A stretch of 64,000 nucleotides of DNA, taken from positions 1,488,001 to 1,552,000 of the forward strand of contig NZ_JARQZP010000003.1 of assembly GCF_029589055.1 (NCBI RefSeq). Direction: 5' to 3'. Origin of the DNA: Vibrio hannami (GTDB lineage: Bacteria > Pseudomonadota > Gammaproteobacteria > Enterobacterales > Vibrionaceae). The position numbers and the translations under genes were made by a program. Below the pieces are notes generated by a model. That model was not told the DNA's origin. It ran no database searches and saw only the letters and a program-made list of their open reading frames with translations. Below, piece by piece: positions 45,414 through 52,922 of the stretch (positions are counted from its first letter, which is position 1; each line of letters opens with the position of its first letter).

Positions 45414-46706
45414 ATGACTAAAAAACACATGAACGAAGTTCCATTGATACAGAGAATCGCAGCTTACCTTGCTATTCTTGTTGGGTACTTTTTTTACTGC
45501 TACAACTTTGTAATTATCGATTACGTTCGTCCTTACATCGTTGAAGCCTATGAAGGCATTAGCCTAGCGGACACCGCTCAATTCTATACCTGGCAGTCGG
45601 TTGGTGCGCTTATCGGTGCTCTGAGCTGCGCGTGGTTTGCAACAAACTTTGGTAAAAAACCCACTCTTATCGCAATCACGGCTTTGAATGGTGGCGCAAC
45701 CATCATCAACATGATGTTTACTGATTACACAACATGGGCTCTGATGCGTTTAATCATCGGTATATCTCTTGGTGGTTACTTCACTGTAGCGGTATCGACA
45801 ATGATCGGCCTGTTCAAACCAAGCGTTCGTGGTAAATTGACTGCTTTTGCATCAAGTATGTTCTCTGTTGCTCTAATGGTAATGGGTGCGTATGCAGCAT
45901 TTATCTCCAGCATCGACGCTCCATGGCAGAGTATTATGTGGGTTGGTGGTATTCCGCCGCTAGTTGCCGCTGCTGTAATGGTATTCATTCTTCCAAGTGA
46001 TAAGAAATATATCGCGTACGGAGAAGAAGAAAACCAGGCAACAGAAAATGCGCCAGCGAAGAAAGGCTCTTGGGGTGAAATGCTTTCAGGCCCATACCGC
46101 CGTCTGACATTAACCTGTCTTCTACTTGCTGGTCTTAACTTCTACGGCTACCAGTTCTTCGGTGGGTTCGTAACCACTTATCTGAAAGAAGTGCGCCAGT
46201 TTGACGGTGCCACAGTAGGTATTATCTTCTCTATCTCTGCGTTTGGTAGCTTATTCGGCGCATGGACCTGGGGTGCTATTGCAGATAAATACGGACGTAA
46301 AGTTAACGCATTCGGCTTTATCCTAGCGGGTGTAATGGCGGCTATCTTCTTCGTAGCACCAAGTGATGTAATGATCGGCAGCATCAACATGCTGGCAATC
46401 CTTGGCCTTATCTATAACTTTGGTCTTTCTTCAAGTGCTGTATGGGGTGGTTACTTCTCAGAGCTGTTCCCTTCTCACCTAAGAAGCTTCGGTGCAGCGC
46501 TATTCCACGGTGGTCGTATTATCGGTATGTGGGCACCAATGGTGTTGGTATTTATCAAAGACCGTACCGACCTTACTACAGCGATGTGGGGCTCACCTAT
46601 CGTATGGATCATCGCAGGTCTGATTTGGCTATCACTACCTGAAACTTTGAAAACAGGCATATTTGCAAAAAAGTCCGAACAGAAGACTGAGCCTGTAGCT
46701 AACTAA
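45414..46706 (+). CDS. MFS transporter (organic/aromatic acid-type)
   Basis: This protein of about 430 residues has 12 membrane segments in two halves. The first intracellular loop motif is NFGKKPTLIA and the equivalent in the second half is DKYGRKVNAFG. The general pattern (IIGISLGGYFTVAVSTMIGLF) fits acid:proton symporters such as AAHS or SHS groups. The substrate is unknown. The likely start is ATG 45414 (MTKKHMNEVPLIQRIA); an upstream in-frame start at 45363 is less likely. It is followed by the double NTF2-like gene, 88 bases later, with which it forms an operon. Confidence 0.88.
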   Translation: MTKKHMNEVPLIQRIAAYLAILVGYFFYCYNFVIIDYVRPYIVEAYEGISLADTAQFYTWQSVGALIGALSCAWFATNFGKKPTLIAITALNGGATIINMMFTDYTTWALMRLIIGISLGGYFTVAVSTMIGLFKPSVRGKLTAFASSMFSVALMVMGAYAAFISSIDAPWQSIMWVGGIPPLVAAAVMVFILPSDKKYIAYGEEENQATENAPAKKGSWGEMLSGPYRRLTLTCLLLAGLNFYGYQFFGGFVTTYLKEVRQFDGATVGIIFSISAFGSLFGAWTWGAIADKYGRKVNAFGFILAGVMAAIFFVAPSDVMIGSINMLAILGLIYNFGLSSSAVWGGYFSELFPSHLRSFGAALFHGGRIIGMWAPMVLVFIKDRTDLTTAMWGSPIVWIIAGLIWLSLPETLKTGIFAKKSEQKTEPVAN

Positions 46707-46794
46707 ATTTAAATAATTACAAAACGTCAGTGCTAACGGCCTGTGAAAGCAGGCCGGATAACAAAACCTAAATCTGAAATCAGGATATTAAAAA

Positions 46795-47808
46795 ATGAGT
46801 AAGTACCAGGAAACCAAACGCATCGTTCGTGAATATTTTGATGCGATGGAAAATGCAACACCAGAAACCGTTGCAAATGTACTGAAGGAACGTACTAGTG
46901 AAGACTACCTATGGCGTGGTGTTTACCCGTTCCGCGAGCAGCAGGGAGCAGAAGCAGCAGCTGAAACTTTCTGGGCTCCTCTGATGAAATCAATGACTAG
47001 CATGCAGCGTCGTCAGGATATCTTCATCGGTGGCACTAATGAAATTAGTGGCGAACAGTGGGTAATGAGCATGGGCCACTTCATGGGTCTTTTCGACGCA
47101 GATTGGCTAGGTATTCGCGCAACAGGCAAGATGATGAACATCCGCTATGCAGAGTTTACTTGTGTAGAAAATGGCAAAATTACTAAGACAGGTCTGTTCC
47201 TGGATCTTCTGGGCGTAATGAGCCAGGCAGGTTGTTATCCTCTTGCTCCTTCAACTGGTCAGTTCTTTGTATATCCTGGTCCTCGTACTCACGATGGTCT
47301 GCTATTTGAAGATGCACCAGAACAAGAAGGTGTTGAAACACTGGCTCTTGTGAACCGTATGGTTGACGATCTTACCGCGCTAAACGAAAGTGGCGCGATG
47401 GGTTGTCCTCCCGAAGTACTGGAGAAGACCTGGAAGAAGGACATGATCTGGTACGGACCATGCGGCATCGGTGCTTCTTACACTATCCCACGTTACCAAC
47501 AGCAGCACCAGCTACCGTTCCGTAACAACCTTAAAGACAAGAAGTTTAACGGCCACGTATGTCGTTTCGCAGAAGGCAACTTCGCTTGTTTCTTCGGATG
47601 GCCAAACCTATCGAACACGCCAATTGGTGGCTTCCTTGGCTTGCCTGGTGGTGAAATCCGTGCAGATATGCAGGTTGTGGATGTTTACTGCCGTGAAGGT
47701 GACAAGCTAAGTGAAAACTGGGTGCTTATCGATATCCCTTACTGGCTAAAACAGCAAGGTCTGGATGTATTCGAAAGAACTCAACAGATCATGAATCCGT
47801 CTCTTTAA
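46795..47808 (+). CDS. Double NTF2-like (SnoaL-type) protein
   Basis: The 337-residue protein contains two successive SnoaL/NTF2-like domains. Each begins with a similar helix: VREYFDAMENATPETV near residue 10 and VNRMVDDLTALNESG near 185, followed by a Trp-containing strand (YLWRGVYPFRE and MIWYGPCGIGAS). Such folds act as cyclases, dehydratases or isomerases, or merely bind small ligands. The tandem form with an MFS transporter is commonly seen in sugar-acid or aromatic uptake operons, but no reaction can be named. A good AGGA site precedes the ATG. A terminator follows. Confidence 0.75.
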   Translation: MSKYQETKRIVREYFDAMENATPETVANVLKERTSEDYLWRGVYPFREQQGAEAAAETFWAPLMKSMTSMQRRQDIFIGGTNEISGEQWVMSMGHFMGLFDADWLGIRATGKMMNIRYAEFTCVENGKITKTGLFLDLLGVMSQAGCYPLAPSTGQFFVYPGPRTHDGLLFEDAPEQEGVETLALVNRMVDDLTALNESGAMGCPPEVLEKTWKKDMIWYGPCGIGASYTIPRYQQQHQLPFRNNLKDKKFNGHVCRFAEGNFACFFGWPNLSNTPIGGFLGLPGGEIRADMQVVDVYCREGDKLSENWVLIDIPYWLKQQGLDVFERTQQIMNPSL

Positions 47809-47836
47809 TTACGTCCCCCCTTTGACGTTTATCCCC

Positions 47837-47863
47837 AAGCCCTTCTCGTTGGAAGGGCTTTTT
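47837..47863 (+). terminator. Terminator of the MFS/NTF2-like operon
   Basis: AAGCCCTTC (47837-47845) pairs with GAAGGGCTT (47852-47860), followed by Ts. Confidence 0.9.
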
Positions 47864-47888
47864 ACATTCACTTTCCTGAAAAAATGGC

Positions 47889-47924
47889 AAAAAAATGCGC
47901 CTTTGCCATAAATGCCAAAGGCGC
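47889..47924 (-). terminator. Orphan minus-strand terminator-like hairpin
   Basis: GCGCCTTTG (47897-47905) pairs perfectly with CAAAGGCGC (47916-47924) and is followed on the minus strand by seven Ts. No gene on that strand lies upstream for more than 2.5 kb. It could be a backstop for antisense transcription or the 3' end of a small RNA. Confidence 0.6.
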
Positions 47925-48115
47925 CAAATGCCTAACGAAAGTAGAACGAGAATGTATCACTCTATATAAAGCCAATAGTGTGCCAAAAACACGAAAAACC
48001 TAAATCATTGATTTATATAAAAAATAAAAATCACCTCTTCGTACAAACTCAAATGCTTGCACTTTTTTAGTGCTTTTGAACTATTTTTGGATGTTAGGGA
48101 TAGGGTCTGTTGGCC

Positions 48116-48146
48116 TTGACCTGTCTATAGCTTTACACTTTATGCT
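48116..48146 (+). promoter_or_regulatory. MerR-type promoter with 19-base spacer
   Basis: TTGACC (48116-48121) and TATGCT (48141-48146) are good -35 and -10 elements separated by 19 bases. The elongated spacer is the hallmark of promoters activated by MerR-family proteins through DNA untwisting. It directly precedes the MerR-methyltransferase gene, so autoregulation is likely. Confidence 0.6.
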
Positions 48147-48181
48147 TTAACCATCTGAGCAATTTTAAGGGCTTGTTCAAT

Positions 48182-49354
48182 ATGTATTTCATTTCAGAAC
48201 TGGCGGCGAAGGCCGGGATATCTCGCACCACCTTACTCTATTACGAAAAACTAGGGCTAATTCAGGGTAAGCGATTGAGTAACGGCTATCGCCAATACAG
48301 CGAACGAGATATGCAGCGCTTGTTCTTGATTCAGCAATTGCAGAGTGCGGGCTTAACCTTAAAAGAGTGCCAAACCTGCCTGGATGCCAAGTTAGATAAA
48401 AGTGTGCTCTCTGATCGCCTGGTGCAGTTGAATGAAGAGATTGCACAAAAAATACAGGCTCGAGACCTATTGCTCGGTTTACTTGGTGAGCGCTCACAAA
48501 GAGAGATGCACAGCGTTATGAGTGAAAGCGCCCCAGAAGAGCACCTTAACTGGCTTAGCCAGCAAGGATTTGACGAAAAAGAAGCACTAAGAATTAAATG
48601 GTTATCTAAAGATATGAATGAACATGACAAATACATGCAAGACTTTATGACTGTATTCGAGACACTTGAGCGCTGGGGGCCAGGTAACGAAGCAGGAACT
48701 TTAAAAGCGATTTCACAGCTACCAGAAAATACCCAGACACTACTAGAAATTGGCTGTGGTAAAGGCACATCAACCACACTGCTTGCCGAGCAAACAGAGA
48801 CGCAGATCACTGCTGTCGATAATGAACCTTCAGCCATTGAGCGACTAAAGCAAAAACTTTCTCACCGAGAGCTAAGTCATAGGGTGACACCCGTTAACGC
48901 TTCAATGACTTCACTTCCATTTGAACCGCAAAGCTTCGATGCGCTATGGGCTGAAGGCTGTGTCTACATTATGGGTATGGAAAAGGCGCTCAAAGAATGG
49001 AAACCACTCATTAAGGATAGCGGTATTCTTATTGTCAGTGACCTTGTATGGCTAACTGAGACACCAGATCCAGAAGTAGAGCAGTTCTGGCTTTCTGACT
49101 ACCCAGATATCCAAACCATTTCGACAAGAGAGGCGCAGTTTGCAAAAGCAGGTTATGAGCTAATTTCTCAGTTCTCACTAGGTGTCGATGCCTGGCAAAA
49201 CTACTGGCTACCACTAGCAGAGAGAGTAAAAGAGCTAGAACCAATCATGCAAGACTCTCAAGCGATCATTGATATCAAACGAGAGATTAGTATTTATGAG
49301 AAATCCGCAGCTAAAGATTTCACATATCAATACTTTATATTGAGGAAAAAATAG
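48182..49354 (+). CDS. MerR regulator fused to a SAM-dependent methyltransferase
   Basis: The protein of about 390 residues begins with a MerR winged helix (YFISELAAKAGISRTTLLYY, GYRQYSERDMQRLFLI) and a dimerisation helix. After a linker (about 115-160) it has a class I methyltransferase domain with motif I LLEIGCGKGTSTTLL, TAVDNEPSAI (acidic ribose contact) and FDALWAEGCVYIMG. The methyl acceptor is not known. The start is ATG 48182, eleven bases after AAGGG; the TTG 48173 is too close to that site. It probably senses a small molecule and modifies it or is regulated by SAM. The Ada-type gene follows. Confidence 0.85.
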   Translation: MYFISELAAKAGISRTTLLYYEKLGLIQGKRLSNGYRQYSERDMQRLFLIQQLQSAGLTLKECQTCLDAKLDKSVLSDRLVQLNEEIAQKIQARDLLLGLLGERSQREMHSVMSESAPEEHLNWLSQQGFDEKEALRIKWLSKDMNEHDKYMQDFMTVFETLERWGPGNEAGTLKAISQLPENTQTLLEIGCGKGTSTTLLAEQTETQITAVDNEPSAIERLKQKLSHRELSHRVTPVNASMTSLPFEPQSFDALWAEGCVYIMGMEKALKEWKPLIKDSGILIVSDLVWLTETPDPEVEQFWLSDYPDIQTISTREAQFAKAGYELISQFSLGVDAWQNYWLPLAERVKELEPIMQDSQAIIDIKREISIYEKSAAKDFTYQYFILRKK

Positions 49355-49465
49355 GGTTTAAAAGGAATAGTAACCGGCAAGAATCGGATGGCATCATCAA
49401 GCTTAGTATGGTGAGATAACGGGTGATGAGATCATATATAAACCCGTTAAACACCGAGCGTAAAT

Positions 49466-50524
49466 ATGCCAACACTTACTGAAAATAAAATGAGAATTGC
49501 GGTAGCTCAAAGAGATAGCGCCTTTGACGGACAGTTTTACTATGGCGTTATCACCACTGGCGTATTTTGTTTGCCTTCCTGCTCGACCAAAGAAGCAAAC
49601 CCGGAAAATCTGAGGTTTTTCTCTGACATCAAAACCGCAATGCAAGCAGGGTTTCGTCCCTGTAAGCGCTGCAATCCAACGAGACCAAGTCAACGTAGTC
49701 GGAAACTCATTGATCTAGCTCGCTATATCGAAAGTCATGCCGAACACAAAATGACACTTGCTCAGTTGGGCGAGATCGCTGGCCTTTCGCCTTCCCGGTT
49801 ACAACGTTCTTTTAAAGAAATGTTTGGTGTATCGCCTAAGCATTATCAGGATGCAGTGCGTATGGGAAAGTTCAAGCGTTCGTTAAAAGAGGGAGAAGGG
49901 GTGACAGACGCTATTTATTCATCAGGTTATGGTTCAATTAGCCGGGTATATGGTGAGGCGAGCCGAAATATAGGTATGACGCCGAAAGCGTACCGAGCTG
50001 GCGGTAAAGGAGAAACCATTTATTACGCATGTCGGGAAACTGCGCTGGGCCACATGATAATGGCGGCAACCGATAAAGGGGTATGCTCAGTACAGTTTGG
50101 AGACGACAAACAATCCCTGTTCACTCTTCTGGCTAATGAGTTCCCTGAAGCTCAGCTTATACTTTCAGAAGCACAGAACGCACCTGAGCTGGATATCTGG
50201 ATGGTGGCATTAGATAAGCATATCAGTCAGGGGGCACCAAAGCCCGATGTGCCACTTGATATCAGAGGAACGGCTTTTCAAATCAAAGTGTGGCAATTTC
50301 TTTTAAGTATCAAAGAAGGGGAAGTGATGAGCTATGGCGAGGTTGCACAGCATATCGAGAACCCGAAAGCAGTTCGAGCAGTTGGAACCGCTTGTGGTAA
50401 AAATCCAATCGGGATTCTTATCCCTTGCCATCGAGTTCTGCGAAGTGATGGTTCTCTAGGCGGCTACCGCTGGGGGTTAGAGCGAAAAAGAACCTTGCTG
50501 AATATGGAAAAGACAAGACGATAG
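49466..50524 (+). CDS. ada: Ada-type bifunctional regulator/O6-methylguanine-DNA methyltransferase
   Basis: The 352-residue protein repairs alkylated DNA and activates the adaptive response. Four Cys ligands are present (CLPSCSTKEANPEN then PCKRC); the first accepts methyl groups from phosphotriesters. An AraC-type HTH (MTLAQLGEIAGLSPSRLQRS) follows near 95, then the transferase domain with the acceptor in IPCHRVLRSDGSLGGYRWG near 312. Order and length match E. coli Ada (354). It is 112 bases after the MerR-methyltransferase gene. No alkB is adjacent. Confidence 0.93.
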   Translation: MPTLTENKMRIAVAQRDSAFDGQFYYGVITTGVFCLPSCSTKEANPENLRFFSDIKTAMQAGFRPCKRCNPTRPSQRSRKLIDLARYIESHAEHKMTLAQLGEIAGLSPSRLQRSFKEMFGVSPKHYQDAVRMGKFKRSLKEGEGVTDAIYSSGYGSISRVYGEASRNIGMTPKAYRAGGKGETIYYACRETALGHMIMAATDKGVCSVQFGDDKQSLFTLLANEFPEAQLILSEAQNAPELDIWMVALDKHISQGAPKPDVPLDIRGTAFQIKVWQFLLSIKEGEVMSYGEVAQHIENPKAVRAVGTACGKNPIGILIPCHRVLRSDGSLGGYRWGLERKRTLLNMEKTRR

Positions 50525-50557
50525 CTATTATCGTCAGGTTACGAACTCCACTCAAAA

Positions 50558-50590
50558 TTAAACCTCACAACGCAACATTGTGAGGTTTAA
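50558..50590 (-). terminator. Terminator of the PTS/glycosidase operon
   Basis: TTAAACCTCACAA (50558-50570) pairs perfectly with 50578-50590 over a 7-nt loop, followed on the minus strand by TTTT. It also lies after ada on the plus strand and may act in both directions. Confidence 0.75.
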
Positions 50591-50605
50591 CAATAAACCG
50601 CTCTA

Positions 50606-51202
50606 CTATAAAAGCATAAACAAGAACGCGGAAACAAGAAGGCCAGCACCCAACACTACAGGGTAAGCGACACGGCTGATATCCTGAGCCATTTCATCTT
50701 CCTGATGTACTACTTGCTGTTCAGTGGGCTCACTAGATTCTTCAGGCTCATCCGCCCCAAACAGACGCATAATTTCCTTAGTATCTGCAGCATTCAGTAA
50801 CGATTCGCGGAAATCATCATCCACCAGCGAAGATGTCAGCGTGGTGAGTAATGTCATATGTGTTGAGCCAGCTTGCGCTGGCGGAATTGCCAGCAGGAAT
50901 ATCATATTGACTGGCTCATCACCATCCAGGCCTTGCCAGGTTAGCTCCTCTTTAACAAAGGCGCAGGCGAAAACAGGCTCAATAACCGCTTCAGACTTAC
51001 CGTGCGGCACAGCCAGATATTCTCCTAAACACGTTGGGCCTTCTTCTTCGCGTTTCAGCACTGCATCAATAAACATCTGCTTATCGGTAAGTTTTCCACT
51101 CAGCTCAAGCTTGTCGACCAGTACATTTATCGCTTCAAGGCGATCCTCAAATACAACATCTTTTAGGATGAGTTGTTCTGAAGTAAGTTGTGCAAGTTTC
51201 AT
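50606..51202 (-). CDS. PTS EIIA (fructose/mannitol type) with a C-terminal membrane tail
   Basis: The 198-residue protein has an EIIA domain of the fructose family. Phosphorylated His is in LAVPHGKSEAV near residue 67; the flanking VDAVLKREEEGPTCLG is typical. After about 150 residues an acidic linker (EPEESSEPTEQQVVHQEDE) leads to a hydrophobic segment (YPVVLGAGLLVSAFLFMLL) at the very end. A soluble EIIA with a tail anchor is unusual; it would keep the protein by its EIIBC. It is last in the operon (11 bases after the GH13 gene). Confidence 0.88.
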   Translation of the reverse strand: MKLAQLTSEQLILKDVVFEDRLEAINVLVDKLELSGKLTDKQMFIDAVLKREEEGPTCLGEYLAVPHGKSEAVIEPVFACAFVKEELTWQGLDGDEPVNMIFLLAIPPAQAGSTHMTLLTTLTSSLVDDDFRESLLNAADTKEIMRLFGADEPEESSEPTEQQVVHQEDEMAQDISRVAYPVVLGAGLLVSAFLFMLL

Positions 51203-51212
51203 ATTCGACTCC

Positions 51213-52913
51213 TTATTCCTGTACTAACCAAACAAACTTATATGGGCTTAAAGTAAATTCACTCTCTAGATTCTCACCGGAAACAAGATCCAGGCCGGAC
51301 GCAGATAGAGAAACGGTTTGCGGTTTATCGCTAATATTCACCACGTAACGAACTGCGTTATCTCCGTCACCTCTTATCATCCCGAACAGGTTACTTCCCA
51401 GTTCCAGTATCTGTTGTGACGATTGTGGCGAAAATGCTTTCTGTTGTTTGCGGATATCCAGAAGATCAATCATCTGGCTGTATACACGCTGTCTTAGCGA
51501 ACCAACTTCCGCTAGTTCTGCCTCAAGACTATCAAACTTCAGCTTTTCACGATTAATGCGTCGGTTAATACCTGACTCAACCATACTATCAATATCGTTT
51601 TCACTTCCCAGTAAACTATGAACATAGATGGCTGGCACCCCGATAAACGATAGCAAAATAGACTGTGCAGCCAGGAACTTCTTCGCCTTAATCTCAGCAC
51701 TATCATCTGGCTCGCTAATCGCACTCAGGTAGTTGATATTCAACTCATAAGGTGACTGAGTACCATCGCCGTTGTTCTTGTAGTTAACTCTGCCACCTTT
51801 ACGTTCAACTTCGCGGCACATATCCAAGCGATCGTTATCACTTAGAATACCTTCCGTCGGTCTTACACCGATACCGTCATGGCTCGCAAGGAAGTTAAAG
51901 TAAGTGGTCTTTCTTCCTGCGTTCAGGCTTGCCATCGCTTCCCTTGTTAGGCCTTTAGCCCAACCTGTCAGAGTGTCGCTGTTTCCACTCAGGAACGCAT
52001 GCAGTGTAAGCGGCGGAAGCGGGAACTGATAGACCATATGAGCCTCATCGCCGTTTCCAAAGTAGGAGATATTCTCTTTATGCGGCACATTGGTTTCTGT
52101 AATCAGAAGTGTTCCCGGAGCCACCTCATCCAGAATCAATCGCCATAGCTTGATGATCTCATGCGCCTGCTCAAGGTGAATACAGCTTGAGTTCAGTGCT
52201 TTCCAGATAAAACCAATCGCATCCAGACGAATTGAACGCCCGCCATTAAAGGCATACATCAAAAGGATATCGATACTCTCTAAAAGCACTTTTGGACTCT
52301 TAAAGTTAATATCAATCTGATCTTCAGAGAAGGTTGTCCACACATGAGCCGTATCGCCATTGGCCTTTTTAAACGGCGTTAACAATGGCAGAGCTCGCGG
52401 TCTGGTCACGCTTGAGTAATCCTGCTTTGGATCGGCATCAATAAAGTAGTCCTGATACTGCTCATCACCAGCCAGATAACGCTGGAACCAGTCACTGCTC
52501 TTTGAGATATGGTTGATCACGCAGTCGTACATCAGGTCAAAGTTCTCAGAAAGAGCGTTCAGCTCTTTCCAGTCACCCAGCTCTGGATTCACCTTGCGGT
52601 AGTCAACAACACTGAACCCATCATCCGATGTGTATGGGAACATCGGCAAAATATGAATATTGCTAATAGAATTCTTAAGATACTTATCAGCAAAACACTT
52701 CAAGGTATCTAGTGTTTGCACACCTGATTCAGAAATGCTGTCTCCATAGGTGATTAGGTAGGACGTCTGCTCATCTACCCAATCAGAATAGTTTGCCGAG
52801 TTTCCTCGCCACTTTGTCATCAACTCAAGAATTGAGCTGGTAATTTCAGAAGCCTGCTCGTCACCATACAGGTACGAAACTTTGCTATAAATCTTGTCAC
52901 TAATCATCTTCAT
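51213..52913 (-). CDS. GH13_18-type glycoside phosphorylase (sucrose/glucosylglycerate phosphorylase-like)
   Basis: The 566-residue alpha-amylase-superfamily protein resembles sucrose phosphorylases. Conserved regions are visible: DCVINHIS (region I), SIRLDAIGFIWK (region II, nucleophile Asp), LITETNVPHKENISYFG (region III, acid/base Glu) and FNFLASHDGIGV (region IV, Asp). It would split an alpha-glucoside with phosphate. Relatives include glucosylglycerate phosphorylase (YcjM) and sucrose-6-phosphate phosphorylase. In a PTS operon the substrate may be phosphorylated, so the last is notable. A 39-base relic of a related gene lies at 61885-61923. Confidence 0.85.
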   Translation of the reverse strand: MKMISDKIYSKVSYLYGDEQASEITSSILELMTKWRGNSANYSDWVDEQTSYLITYGDSISESGVQTLDTLKCFADKYLKNSISNIHILPMFPYTSDDGFSVVDYRKVNPELGDWKELNALSENFDLMYDCVINHISKSSDWFQRYLAGDEQYQDYFIDADPKQDYSSVTRPRALPLLTPFKKANGDTAHVWTTFSEDQIDINFKSPKVLLESIDILLMYAFNGGRSIRLDAIGFIWKALNSSCIHLEQAHEIIKLWRLILDEVAPGTLLITETNVPHKENISYFGNGDEAHMVYQFPLPPLTLHAFLSGNSDTLTGWAKGLTREAMASLNAGRKTTYFNFLASHDGIGVRPTEGILSDNDRLDMCREVERKGGRVNYKNNGDGTQSPYELNINYLSAISEPDDSAEIKAKKFLAAQSILLSFIGVPAIYVHSLLGSENDIDSMVESGINRRINREKLKFDSLEAELAEVGSLRQRVYSQMIDLLDIRKQQKAFSPQSSQQILELGSNLFGMIRGDGDNAVRYVVNISDKPQTVSLSASGLDLVSGENLESEFTLSPYKFVWLVQE

Positions 52914-52922
52914 ACCCGTTGC

